In this document: one piece after another, positions 37,537 through 46,093 of the stretch
Layout of the letters: each line of letters opens with the position of its first letter
Position numbering within the stretch: position 1 is the stretch's first letter
Origin: Streptomyces sp. SAI-127
GTDB lineage: Bacteria; Actinomycetota; Actinomycetes; Streptomycetales; Streptomycetaceae
DNA length: 64,000 nucleotides
Direction: 5' to 3'
Assembly: GCF_029894425.1 (NCBI RefSeq)
Contig: NZ_JARXYJ010000001.1
Coordinates: forward strand, 8,886,501 to 8,950,500
Translations under genes and position numbers: made by a program
The notes under the pieces: model-generated
Told to the model about the DNA's origin: nothing
The model's database searches: none
The model's input: only the letters and a program-made list of their open reading frames with translations

Positions 37537-38174
37537 CGGCGTCCCCGGCGACGCGCCCGCCCGGCCTGCGGAGGTTCCTCACCGAGAAGCCTCCGCAGCC
37601 CGAACGGTGTGAGCTGTGCGCTGTGGCGGTGGAGGCGGGTCACCGTCATCTCGTCGACACCGAGAAACGCGCCCTCGTCTGCGCCTGCGCCCCGTGCGCG
37701 CTGCTGATGGAGCAGCCGGGCGCCGCCGAGGGCCGCTTCCGTACGGTCCCGGCCCGCTACCTCACCGACCCCGGACACCGCCTCGACGAGAGCGCGTGGG
37801 AGGCGCTGCAGATCCCGGTCGGCGTCGCCTTCCTCTTCCGCAACGCGGCGCTCGACCGGCTGGTCGCCCTCTACCCGAGCCCGGCCGGAGCCACCGAGAG
37901 CGAACTCGACCCGGCCACCTGGACGGACGTCCTCGGTGACAGCCGCCTCGCCGAACTCCTCGAACCCGACGTGGAGGCGCTGCTGCTGCGCCGCACGAAC
38001 GGCGGCTGCGAGTGCCACCTCGTACCCATCGACATCTGTTACGAACTCGTGGGCCGTATGCGCCTGTTGTGGCAGGGCTTCGACGGCGGAGCCGAGGCCC
38101 GGGCCGCGCTGGACGCGTTCTTCGCGGACGTCTCACGACGTGCCCGGCCCGTGGACGAGGCGGTGCGCCCGTGA
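37533..38174 (+). CDS. DUF5947 protein of the hydrogenase cluster
   Basis: A 213-residue soluble protein, ATG 37533 overlapping the previous stop by four bases. ERCELCAVAVEAGHRHLVD and VCACAPCALL carry two CxxC-like pairs near the N-terminus, and GGCECHLVPIDICYELVG lies near the C-terminus, so several Cys and His residues could bind a metal or cluster. This family is found almost only beside group 1h hydrogenases (from memory). A chaperone, electron-carrier or membrane-association role are all possible. Confidence 0.75.
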   Translation: MTASPATRPPGLRRFLTEKPPQPERCELCAVAVEAGHRHLVDTEKRALVCACAPCALLMEQPGAAEGRFRTVPARYLTDPGHRLDESAWEALQIPVGVAFLFRNAALDRLVALYPSPAGATESELDPATWTDVLGDSRLAELLEPDVEALLLRRTNGGCECHLVPIDICYELVGRMRLLWQGFDGGAEARAALDAFFADVSRRARPVDEAVRP

Positions 38175-38854
38175 CCGCGTTCTCCTTCGCCTGCACCGGC
38201 GTTCGCGCCGACCAGTACGCCGCCGGACCGACCCTCGTCTTCCGGCTGCGCGTCACCGCCGCCGACAACGCGCGCGTGCACGCCCTCGCGTTGCGCTGCC
38301 AGATCCGCATCGAACCCGCCCGCCGCGGTTACGCGCCCGCCGAGGCGGACGGTCTCGCGGACCTCTTCGGCGAGCGCTCACGCTGGGGCAGCACGCTCCA
38401 GCCGGTGCAGTTCGCGCAGGTCTCGGTCATGGTCCCGAGCTTCACCGGAGAGATCGAGACCGACCTCGTGGTGCCCTGCACCTACGACATGGAGATCGCC
38501 GCCACCCGCTATCTCACCGCCCTCACCGACGGCGAGGTCCCCCTGCTGATGCTCTTCTCCGGTACGGCGTTCACCGGAACCGGCGGCTTCCAGGTGGAGC
38601 CCGTCCCGTGGGACCGCGAGGCGGCCTTCCGGATGCCTGTCACCGCCTGGCGCGAGATGGTCGAGCAGCACTTCCCCGGCTGCGGCTGGATCCGGCTGCC
38701 CCGCGACACCATGGACGCCCTCCTCGCCTACCGCTCCCGGCACGCCCTGCCCTCCTGGGAGGCGACCGTCGCGGCGCTGCTGGAGGGTGCCGACCCGCCC
38801 GCGCACGACCCGCTGCGCGCCCTCACCGCCACCACCGGAAGGACCGAACCGTGA
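38171..38854 (+). CDS. DUF6084 protein of the hydrogenase cluster
   Basis: A 227-residue protein from GTG 38171, overlapping the DUF5947 stop (GTGA). The sequence is beta-rich (TLVFRLRVTAADNARVHALALRCQIRIEP, VVPCTYDMEIAATRYLTAL, PLLMLFSGTAFTG) and ends in a helical part. No cofactor motif, signal or membrane helix is visible. Its only known context is the group 1h hydrogenase operon. Function unknown. Confidence 0.72.
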   Translation: MTAFSFACTGVRADQYAAGPTLVFRLRVTAADNARVHALALRCQIRIEPARRGYAPAEADGLADLFGERSRWGSTLQPVQFAQVSVMVPSFTGEIETDLVVPCTYDMEIAATRYLTALTDGEVPLLMLFSGTAFTGTGGFQVEPVPWDREAAFRMPVTAWREMVEQHFPGCGWIRLPRDTMDALLAYRSRHALPSWEATVAALLEGADPPAHDPLRALTATTGRTEP

Positions 38855-40281
38855 CCGTGACCGCGTTCGCCCCCGAGACCGAGGAGCGCTTCGCTCTCGC
38901 CCGGCAGGTGGCCGACGCCGTCCTCTTCGAGGGCTATGTCCTCTACCCGTACCGCGCCTCGGCGGCCAAGAACCGGCTGCGCTGGCAGTTCGGTGTGCTC
39001 GTGCCGCCCGGCTGGGGCGCCGAGTGCGAGGAGCACGACTTCCAGCACACCGAATGCCTGATGGAACCGAAGGCGGGGGCGACCCTCTCGGTCGAGGTGC
39101 GCTTCCTGCACGCCCGAAGGCGCACGGTGCAGCGGGCCCGTCCGGGCGGCGGCTTCGACACGGTGCCCGAACTCCACCTCGACGACCGGGTGCTGGTGCC
39201 CTGGGACGAGGGAAGCGAGGAGCGCGTCGAGGTGGTCGCGTCGATGGACGAGCTCCTCGGCGACGGCGTCACGCATCCCTTCCGGCTCCCCGCCCGCGAG
39301 GACACCGCGCCGGTCCTGGACGAGACCGGCCGTGCCGTCGGCCGACTGGTCAGGCGCTGCGAGGAGATCAGCGGGACGGTACGGCTCTCCGCCCTCGAAC
39401 TCGACGGCCCCTACCGGACCGTGCGGCTGACCGCCGTCGTCGAGAACACCAGCGACTGGACACCGCCCGCGGGCCGCGGCGCGGACCGGGAGGCGGCGCT
39501 GCCTCACTCCCTCGTGGCCACCCACCTCCTCATGGCTCTCAGCGCCGGATCATTCCTGTCGATGACCGATCCCCCCGAGTGGGCGAAAGGCGCCGTCGCC
39601 GCCTGCCGCAACCTGCACACCTGGCCCGTACTCGCCGGCGAGCCCGGCCGCGACGACCTCGTGCTGTCCTCGCCGATCATCCTGCAGGACCATCCGGCCA
39701 TCGCGCCGGAGAGTCCCGGCGCGCTCTACGACGCCACCGAGATCGACGAGATCCTCGCGCTGCGCACCGCGGCCCTCACCGACGAGGAGAAACGCGAGGC
39801 CCGGGGTACGGACGAGCGGGCGGCCGCCGTGATCGAGCTGGCGGACTCGATGCCGCCCGAGGTTCTGGAGCGTCTGCACGGGGCGGTGCGGAGCCTGCGC
39901 GAGGTGACCGGTCCCGGCCCCGCCGCCCCGGACGGCGGCTTCCCCGACGAATACGGGGTGATCCGGCCGGACACCCCCTGGTGGGACCCCGCGAGCGAGG
40001 CGGGCTTCGACCCGGCGCGGGACCGGGTGGTCGTGGACGGCCGGTCGGTGGGCCAGGGCAGCCGCGTCGAGCTGCACCCGGGCCTGCGGCGCACCGACGC
40101 GCAGGACATCTTCCTGCGGGGCCGCACCGCGAAGGTCGAGGCGGTGCTGCACGACGTGGACGGCGGGGTGCACCTGGCGGTCACGGTGGAGGGCGACCCG
40201 GGCGCCGACGTCCGCCGCGAGCAGGGACGGTTCCTGTACTTCCAGCCGGACGAGGTCACACCGCTGGAGGACGACGTATGA
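38851..40281 (+). CDS. conserved hydrogenase-cluster protein, function unknown
   Basis: A 476-residue soluble protein from GTG 38851, overlapping the DUF6084 stop. EGYVLYPYRASAAKNRLRWQFGVLVPPGW and ECEEHDFQHTECLMEP form a distinctive N-terminal block with possible Cys/His/Glu ligands. The middle carries SLVATHLLMALSAGSFLSMTDPPEWAK and the C-terminus a small beta-rich module (GSRVELHPGLRRTDAQDIFLRGRTAKVEAVLHDVDGGVHLAVTVE). I recognise no enzymatic motif. It is tightly embedded between DUF6084 and the maturation protease, which argues for a dedicated role in this hydrogenase. Confidence 0.72.
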   Translation: MTVTAFAPETEERFALARQVADAVLFEGYVLYPYRASAAKNRLRWQFGVLVPPGWGAECEEHDFQHTECLMEPKAGATLSVEVRFLHARRRTVQRARPGGGFDTVPELHLDDRVLVPWDEGSEERVEVVASMDELLGDGVTHPFRLPAREDTAPVLDETGRAVGRLVRRCEEISGTVRLSALELDGPYRTVRLTAVVENTSDWTPPAGRGADREAALPHSLVATHLLMALSAGSFLSMTDPPEWAKGAVAACRNLHTWPVLAGEPGRDDLVLSSPIILQDHPAIAPESPGALYDATEIDEILALRTAALTDEEKREARGTDERAAAVIELADSMPPEVLERLHGAVRSLREVTGPGPAAPDGGFPDEYGVIRPDTPWWDPASEAGFDPARDRVVVDGRSVGQGSRVELHPGLRRTDAQDIFLRGRTAKVEAVLHDVDGGVHLAVTVEGDPGADVRREQGRFLYFQPDEVTPLEDDV

Positions 40282-40823
40282 ACCCCTCGCCGCAGTCGGG
40301 CCCCAGGACCCTCGTCGCCGGCATCGGCAACATCTTCCTCGGGGACGACGGCTTCGGCGTGGAGATCACCCGCCGGCTCGCCGAGCTCGACCTGCCAGGA
40401 CACATCGAGGTCGTGGACATCGGGGTCCGCGGGGTGCACCTCGCCTATCAGCTGCTGGACGGCTACGACACCCTCGTCCTCGTGGACGCCACGGCACGTG
40501 GCGAAGCCCCTGGGACGCTGTACGTGATCGAACACGACGTCGGCGGGGGGAGCCCTTCACCCGCCGCCCCCGCGCTGGACGGCCACCGGATGACCCCGGA
40601 CACCGTCCTGGCACTGCTGGGCACCCTGTGCGCCGGGACCGGCGGCGAGCCACCACGTCGCGTCCTGGTCGTGGGATGTGAACCGGCCTCGGTGGACGAG
40701 GGCATCGGTCTCAGTCCGCCGGTGTCCGACGCCGTACCGGAGGCCGTCCGGCTGATCGAAGAGCTGCTGCGGGACGGCGAGCCGTCCGTGGCACGGGCCT
40801 CAACCGCTGAGGCTCCGACATGA
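40278..40823 (+). CDS. hydrogenase maturation protease
   Basis: A 181-residue member of the HybD/HyaD/HycI endopeptidases, ATG 40278 overlapping the upstream stop. VAGIGNIFLGDDGFGVEI at about 13-30 holds the nickel-sensing acidic residue, VVDIGVRGVHLAYQLLDGYDTLVLVDA the second one, and a DGHRMTPDTVL stretch the His. It trims the 23-residue C-terminal extension of the large subunit after nickel insertion. The Gly/Ser/Pro-rich loop (GGGSPSPAAP) is a local insertion. Confidence 0.9.
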   Translation: MNPSPQSGPRTLVAGIGNIFLGDDGFGVEITRRLAELDLPGHIEVVDIGVRGVHLAYQLLDGYDTLVLVDATARGEAPGTLYVIEHDVGGGSPSPAAPALDGHRMTPDTVLALLGTLCAGTGGEPPRRVLVVGCEPASVDEGIGLSPPVSDAVPEAVRLIEELLRDGEPSVARASTAEAPT

Positions 40824-40834
40824 GGAGAGACGGG

Positions 40835-40939
40835 ATGAAGAAGATCGTCATCGGCGGGGCGGCCGTCGCCGCCATGGTCGCTGTCGTCGTCGAGGTACTT
40901 CCCGACCTGAGGCGCTACCTGCGCATCAGACGGATGTGA
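40835..40939 (+). CDS. 34-residue DUF6893-like membrane microprotein
   Basis: This short reading frame starts at ATG 40835 behind AGGAGAGACGGG, 11 bases after the protease stop. It encodes a start MKKIVIGGAA, a hydrophobic helix of about 15 residues, then LPDLRRYLRIRRM with a strongly basic tail. This is the pattern of a small family of actinobacterial microproteins. It would be a single-pass inner-membrane peptide with a cationic C-terminus. Placement inside the hydrogenase/hyp block suggests it is expressed with it; tethering of the soluble hydrogenase to the membrane is speculative. Confidence 0.7.
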   Translation: MKKIVIGGAAVAAMVAVVVEVLPDLRRYLRIRRM

Positions 40940-41084
40940 ATCGTGGCCGCCTCCGGTGTGCCGCGCGGTTGGGTCGAACGGCTTACCCGGCGGCCGGCAA
41001 CGGCGTGCCGGGCCGTGCGACCCGGCCGCGCGCGCCTCTAATGAAGGCCGACCGGAGGCAGCCGCGGACGGAAGGACGGAAACC
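40940..41084. promoter_or_regulatory. gap before the hyp genes, probable internal promoter
   Basis: The 145-bp gap is the only sizeable break between the structural/accessory genes and hypABFCDE. I see no clear -35/-10 pair. A GGAAGGACGGAAACC purine-rich run precedes hypA. Confidence 0.35.
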
Positions 41085-41483
41085 ATGCACGAGATGTCCG
41101 TCGCGCTGGCCGTCGTCGACCAGGTGGAAGAGGCCGCCGCGCGGGCGGGTGACGTCACAGCGGTGCGATCGGTACGGCTCCAGGTGGGCGAACTGGCCGG
41201 CGTCGTACCCGATGCGCTCGCCTTCTCCTTCGAGCTGGCCTGCGCCGGAACCCTGCTGGAAGGCGCCGAACTGATCACAGAAGCGGTGCCGGGGCGGGCC
41301 CGCTGCACCCCCTGCGCACACGAATGGGCCGTCGGCATGCCGCCCCGGCTGACCTGCCCCAGGTGCGGCGGTACGCAGACCGACCTGCTCGCGGGCCGGG
41401 AACTGCAGATCCTCGACGTCCACTGGGAGGACGGCGACCCCACGCACACACCCACCCGCGAACCGATCTCCGAGGAGCGCTGA
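41085..41483 (+). CDS. hypA: hydrogenase nickel-insertion protein HypA
   Basis: A 132-residue protein from ATG 41085. The N-terminal MHEMSVAL gives the nickel-binding His2. The zinc site is two CxxC pairs, CTPC and CPRC, at about residues 73-76 and 91-94. It delivers Ni to the large subunit together with HypB. The tail of about 25 residues is hydrophilic. Three bases separate it from hypB. Confidence 0.95.
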   Translation: MHEMSVALAVVDQVEEAAARAGDVTAVRSVRLQVGELAGVVPDALAFSFELACAGTLLEGAELITEAVPGRARCTPCAHEWAVGMPPRLTCPRCGGTQTDLLAGRELQILDVHWEDGDPTHTPTREPISEER

Positions 41484-41486
41484 ACC

Positions 41487-42242
41487 ATGTGTCGTGTCGT
41501 CGACCTGCGGCAGGCCGTACTCGCGAAGAACGACGCGAGCGCCCACGAACTGCGCGCGCACCTCGCGGCTCGAGGCACCGCGGTCGTCAACCTGCTGTCC
41601 AGTCCGGGCAGCGGAAAGACCGCGCTGCTGGAGCGCGAACTGCTGCGGGCACGGGAGAGGGCCGTTCCCGTCGCGGCGCTGAGCGCCGATCTGGCCACCG
41701 AGAACGACGCGGCCCGGCTGGCGCGTTCGGGGGTCCCCGTCAAGCAGGTGCTCACCGACGGACTGTGCCATCTGGAGGCGGGGATGCTCGCCGGACACCT
41801 GGACGGGTGGCTGCCCGACGACACCCGGCTGCTGTTCGTGGAGAACGTCGGCAACCTGGTCTGCCCGGCCTCCTACGACCTGGGGGAGACACTGAGGGTC
41901 ACCCTCGCCTCCGTGACGGAGGGCGAGGACAAGCCCCTCAAGTACCCCACCGCCTTCGGCCTCGCCCACCTCGTGGTGGTCACCAAGACCGACATCGCGG
42001 AGGCCGTCGAGTTCGACGAGGCGGCGTTCCGCGCGAATGTGGAGCAGGTCAACCCCGGAGTCGAGGTGATCCTGACGTCGGCACGCCGGGGGCAGGGAGT
42101 CGGCGCGCTGCTCGACCGGGCGCTGGCCGCCGTGGACGGCACACCCGTCCACTCACCGGTCATGGCCCGGCAGCCTCATCACCACGGTCACCCGCACACG
42201 CACCCGGAGGCCACCGGCACCATGGCCCACACCCACTCGTGA
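41487..42242 (+). CDS. hypB: hydrogenase nickel-insertion GTPase HypB
   Basis: A 251-residue SIMIBI GTPase from ATG 41487. LLSSPGSGKTALLE at about 36-49 is the P-loop, SADLATENDAARL the switch I region, ENVGNLVCPASYDLGE the switch II region with the metal Cys, and VVTKTDIAEAV the base-recognition motif. Unusually, the His-rich nickel-storage stretch is at the C-terminus (RQPHHHGHPHTHPE and AHTHS, about residues 228-251); it is more often N-terminal. The stop overlaps the hypF start. Confidence 0.95.
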   Translation: MCRVVDLRQAVLAKNDASAHELRAHLAARGTAVVNLLSSPGSGKTALLERELLRARERAVPVAALSADLATENDAARLARSGVPVKQVLTDGLCHLEAGMLAGHLDGWLPDDTRLLFVENVGNLVCPASYDLGETLRVTLASVTEGEDKPLKYPTAFGLAHLVVVTKTDIAEAVEFDEAAFRANVEQVNPGVEVILTSARRGQGVGALLDRALAAVDGTPVHSPVMARQPHHHGHPHTHPEATGTMAHTHS

Positions 42243-44629
42243 GCGGTCCGCAGGCTCCGACCGCCGTCGCCGAGAACACCCTGCGACGCCGCCGGGTCAC
42301 CGTCCGGGGAGTGGTGCAGGGCGTGGGCTTCAGGCCCTACCTCTACGGCCTTGCCACCGAACTCGCCCTGGCCGGACACGTGACCAACACCCCGGAGGGC
42401 GTCGTCGCGGAGGTCGAGGGCAGCGCCTCGGCCGTGGCCCGGTTCTGCGACCTGATCGCCGCCCAGGCACCGCCGCTGGCCCGCGTGGAGTCCGTCCACC
42501 ACCGGGAGATGCCTCCCGTCGGCGGCGGCACCGCGTTCACCATCCTCACCTCCCGCACCGGCGGACCGGCCCGCACCCTGGTCTCCCCCGACTCCGCCAC
42601 CTGTGCCGACTGCCTCGCCGAACTGGCCGCCCCGGCGGACCGGCGCTACCGGCACCCCTTCGTCAACTGCACTCACTGCGGCCCGCGCTTCACGATCGTC
42701 ACGGGCGTGCCGTACGACCGGGCGAACACCACCATGGCCGGCTTCGCGATGTGCCCCGACTGCGCCCGGGAGTACGCGGATCCGGCCGACCGCCGCTTCC
42801 ACGCGCAGCCGGTCGCCTGCCCGGCCTGCGGGCCCCGTCTGCGGCTGGTCCTCGCGCAGGAGGCACGGCTCGGGAATGCCGAGGGGGCGGACCCGGTCAC
42901 CGAGGCCCGCGCGCTGCTGAAGCGGGGCGCGATCCTCGCCGTGAAGGGCCTGGGCGGCTACCACCTGGCCTGCGATGCCTCGAACCAGGAGGCGGTCGCC
43001 CTCCTGCGCCGACGGAAGGCACGCGGGGACAAGCCGTTCGCTGTCATGGCCAGGACCGCGGACGACGTCCGTCACCTCGTCCGGCTGAGTCCGGCGGAGC
43101 GGAGCCTGCTCGAAGGCCGTGCCAGGCCGGTCGTCCTGCTGAGGCGGCGTCCGCACGCCGGCGGGGATCCCCGGCCCGCCGAGGCCGTGGCACCCGGCAG
43201 CCCCGACCTCGGCGTGATGCTGCCCTACACGCCCGTGCACCATCTGCTGCTCGGTCTGCCAGGCGACCCGGACGGTCCCGGGCTGCTCGTCATGACCAGC
43301 GGCAACCTGTCCGGTGAGCCGATCGTCACCGACGACGACGAGGCGCTGGAGCGACTCGCGCACCTGGCCGACGCCTGGCTCACCCACGACCGGCCGATCC
43401 ACGTCCCGTGCGACGACTCCGTGGTCCGCGTCTGCGACGGGGAGCCACTCGTGATCCGCCGCTCGCGTGGTTATGCCCCGTTGCCGGTCTCCCTCCCGCT
43501 GCCCGTGCGGCCGGCCCTCGCCGTCGGCGGAGACCTGAAGAACGCCTTCTGTCTCGGGGCGGGCCGGCAGGCCTGGCTGTCGGCGCACATCGGCGACATG
43601 GACGACGTCGGCACACAGCGGGTCTTCGAGCGCGCGGTGGCGCAGTTGGAGTCCATTACCGGGGTGCACCCCGAGGCCCTGGTCTGCGACCGGCATCCTG
43701 GCTACCGCTCCACCGGATGGGCCGACCGGAACGCGGTGCACCGGCCCGTCGTACGCGTCCAGCACCATCACGCGCATATTGCCGCCGCCATGGCCGAGCA
43801 CGGACTGGACGGCACCCGGCCGGTGATCGGCGTCGCCTTCGACGGCACCGGCCATGGCGACGACGGCGCCGTGTGGGGCGGGGAGTTCCTGCTCGCGGAC
43901 TACGACGGCTTCACCCGGTTCGGGCATCTCGCGTATGTTCCACTGCCCGGTGGTGACGCCGCGGTGCGCCGGCCGTACCGCATGGCGCTGGCCCATCTGC
44001 GGGCGGCCGGGATCGACTGGTCCGACGACCTCGTCTGTACGACCGCCTGCCCGCCCGACGAACTCCACGTCCTGGAAAGGCAGTTGGAGCGCGGCCTGAA
44101 CTGTGTCCCCACGTCCAGTATGGGCCGGCTCTTCGACGCCGTGTCCTCTCTCGCCGGGGTGTGCCACCGAGCCGGATACGAGGCACAGGCCGCCGTCGAA
44201 CTGGAGGGGGCGGCTCTGCACGCACCGGCCGACGACACCACCGCGTACGCCTTCGCCCTGCACGCGCCGGAGGAGAACCGGGACGGCGCCGTACGGGCCG
44301 ATCCGGCACCCGTACTGGCGGCGATCGTCGGCGACCTGCGCGCGGGCGTCGAGCCGGCCCTGGTCGCCGCGCGCTTCCACCGGGGCGTGACCGGCCTGGT
44401 GCACCGGATGTGCGCGCGGGCGCGAGAGCGGCACGGGCTGGAGACGGTCGCCCTGACGGGAGGCGTGTTCGCCAACACGCTGCTCTCCTCGGCCTGTGCC
44501 GCCACCCTGCGCGAGGACGGCTTCACGGTCCTGCGGCACCACCTGGTGCCGCCCAACGACGGTGGCCTGGCCCTGGGCCAACTGATGGTGGCCGCCCGCG
44601 TCACTCCCACACTCACTCCCACCGACTGA
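42239..44629 (+). CDS. hypF: carbamoyltransferase HypF
   Basis: A 796-residue protein from GTG 42239, overlapping the hypB stop (GTGA). The domains in order are: acylphosphatase (about 18-110, VRGVVQGVGFRPYLYGLA); two zinc fingers (CADCLAEL ... CTHCGPRF and CPDCAREY ... CPACGPRL); YrdC-like (about 215-410, KGLGGYHLACDASNQEAVALLRRRK); and Kae1-like (about 420-790, RVQHHHAHIAAAMAEHGLDG with metal His, GVAFDGTGHGDDGAVWGGEF, VALTGGVFANTLLSSA). HypF makes the thiocarbamate on HypE from carbamoyl phosphate, the source of the cyanide ligands. Length is normal. Confidence 0.95.
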   Translation: MSGPQAPTAVAENTLRRRRVTVRGVVQGVGFRPYLYGLATELALAGHVTNTPEGVVAEVEGSASAVARFCDLIAAQAPPLARVESVHHREMPPVGGGTAFTILTSRTGGPARTLVSPDSATCADCLAELAAPADRRYRHPFVNCTHCGPRFTIVTGVPYDRANTTMAGFAMCPDCAREYADPADRRFHAQPVACPACGPRLRLVLAQEARLGNAEGADPVTEARALLKRGAILAVKGLGGYHLACDASNQEAVALLRRRKARGDKPFAVMARTADDVRHLVRLSPAERSLLEGRARPVVLLRRRPHAGGDPRPAEAVAPGSPDLGVMLPYTPVHHLLLGLPGDPDGPGLLVMTSGNLSGEPIVTDDDEALERLAHLADAWLTHDRPIHVPCDDSVVRVCDGEPLVIRRSRGYAPLPVSLPLPVRPALAVGGDLKNAFCLGAGRQAWLSAHIGDMDDVGTQRVFERAVAQLESITGVHPEALVCDRHPGYRSTGWADRNAVHRPVVRVQHHHAHIAAAMAEHGLDGTRPVIGVAFDGTGHGDDGAVWGGEFLLADYDGFTRFGHLAYVPLPGGDAAVRRPYRMALAHLRAAGIDWSDDLVCTTACPPDELHVLERQLERGLNCVPTSSMGRLFDAVSSLAGVCHRAGYEAQAAVELEGAALHAPADDTTAYAFALHAPEENRDGAVRADPAPVLAAIVGDLRAGVEPALVAARFHRGVTGLVHRMCARARERHGLETVALTGGVFANTLLSSACAATLREDGFTVLRHHLVPPNDGGLALGQLMVAARVTPTLTPTD

Positions 44630-44660
44630 GCAAACGCGCGACCACAGCGAGGAGAGGCTC

Positions 44661-44969
44661 ATGTGCCTGGCGGTACCCGGCAGAGTGCTGGACATCGAGG
44701 AACGGGACGGCACCCGGATGGCCACCGTCGACTTCGGCGGCGTGGTCAAGGAGGTGTGCCTGGAGTATCTGCCCGACCTCCAGGTCGGCGAGTACGCCAT
44801 CGTCCACGTCGGGTTCGCCCTGCAACGGCTGGACGAGGAGTCGGCGCGACAGACGCTCGAACTCTTCGCCGAACTCGGCCTGTTGCAGGAGGAGTTCGGT
44901 GACCCCTGGGAAACCGCGGCGGCGGAGGCGGCGGGCTCGGAACCGGTGGAAGAGGTGGGCAACAAGTGA
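44661..44969 (+). CDS. hypC: hydrogenase maturation chaperone HypC
   Basis: A 102-residue protein from ATG 44661 (GAGGAGAGG upstream). [14 protein letters not shown] gives the essential N-terminal Cys2 after Met removal, followed by the OB-fold core ([39 protein letters not shown]). It carries the Fe(CN)2CO unit with HypD and hands it to the large subunit. The acidic tail is longer than in E. coli HypC. Overlaps hypD by four bases. Confidence 0.95.
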   Translation: MCLAVPGRVLDIEERDGTRMATVDFGGVVKEVCLEYLPDLQVGEYAIVHVGFALQRLDEESARQTLELFAELGLLQEEFGDPWETAAAEAAGSEPVEEVGNK

Positions 44970-46093
44970 AGTACATCGACGAGTTCCAGGACCCGGAGCT
45001 GGCCCGCCGGCTGCTCGACGACATCCACGCCACGGTGACCAGGCGGTGGGCGCTGATGGAGGTGTGCGGAGGGCAGACGCACAGCATCATCCGGCACGGC
45101 ATCGACCAACTCCTGCCGGACAAGGTCGAGTTGATCCACGGACCCGGCTGTCCGGTGTGCGTCACTCCGCTGGAGGTCATCGACAAGGCTCTGGAGATCG
45201 CCTCCCGACCGGAGGTGATCTTCTGTTCCTTCGGCGACATGCTGCGCGTGCCGGGCACCGGACGGGACCTGTTCCAGGTCCGCGGAGAGGGCGGTGACGT
45301 GCGCGTCGTCTACTCACCGCTCGACGCGCTGCGGATCGCCCAGCAGAACCCGGACCGCGAGGTGGTGTTCTTCGGCATCGGCTTCGAGACGACCGCACCC
45401 CCCAACGCCATGACGGTCCATCAGGCCCGGAAACTGGGCATCCCGAACTTCAGCATGCTGGTGTCCCATGTCCGCGTACCGCCCGCCATCGAGGCCATCA
45501 TGTCCTCGCCGAGCTGCCGGGTGCAGGGCTTCCTCGCGGCCGGCCATGTCTGCAGCGTGATGGGCATGGGGGAGTACCCGGAACTGGCGGAGCGCTTCCG
45601 GGTGCCGATCGTCGTGACGGGCTTCGAGCCACTGGACATCCTCGAAGGCGTACGCCGTACCGTCCGGCAGCTGGAACGCGGTGAGCACACCGTCGACAAC
45701 GCCTACGCCCGTGCCGTTCGCGCGGAGGGCAACCCGGCCGCCCGGGCCATGCTGGAGGACGTCTTCGAGGTCACCGACCGCGCCTGGCGCGGCATCGGGG
45801 TGATCCCGCAGAGCGGCTGGCGGCTGGCACCGAAATACCGCGCCTACGACGCCGAGCACCGCTTCTCCGTCGAGGGCATCCGCACCCAGGAGCCGGCCGA
45901 GTGCCGCAGCGGAGAGGTCCTGCAGGGACTGCTCAAGCCGCACGAGTGCGAGGCCTTCGGCACTCTGTGCACGCCTCGTACGCCGCTGGGGGCCACCATG
46001 GTCTCCAGCGAGGGAGCCTGCGCCGCGTACTACCTCTACCGCCGGCTGGACATGCCCGCCACCAAGGCACAGGAGGCGACCCCCGTTGTCTGA
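44966..46093 (+). CDS. hypD: Fe-S scaffold protein HypD
   Basis: A 375-residue protein from GTG 44966 (GTGA overlap with hypC). [11 protein letters not shown] with Cys, [11 protein letters not shown] with the redox Cxx[23 protein letters not shown] and the C-terminal [42 protein letters not shown] with the [4Fe-4S] Cys residues are all intact. It assembles Fe(CN)2CO together with HypC and HypE. Confidence 0.96.
   Translation: MKYIDEFQDPELARRLLDDIHATVTRRWALMEVCGGQTHSIIRHGIDQLLPDKVELIHGPGCPVCVTPLEVIDKALEIASRPEVIFCSFGDMLRVPGTGRDLFQVRGEGGDVRVVYSPLDALRIAQQNPDREVVFFGIGFETTAPPNAMTVHQARKLGIPNFSMLVSHVRVPPAIEAIMSSPSCRVQGFLAAGHVCSVMGMGEYPELAERFRVPIVVTGFEPLDILEGVRRTVRQLERGEHTVDNAYARAVRAEGNPAARAMLEDVFEVTDRAWRGIGVIPQSGWRLAPKYRAYDAEHRFSVEGIRTQEPAECRSGEVLQGLLKPHECEAFGTLCTPRTPLGATMVSSEGACAAYYLYRRLDMPATKAQEATPVV

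Noticed and set aside
40956..41084. An upstream extension of hypA by 43 codons
   Set aside because: The His2 of mature HypA must follow the initiator Met directly (MHEMS), which fixes the start at 41085.
42188..45139. A 983-codon minus-strand frame opposite hypF-hypC-hypD
   Set aside because: It spans several genes with clear motifs on the plus strand and shows no domain of its own; it is a high-GC artefact.
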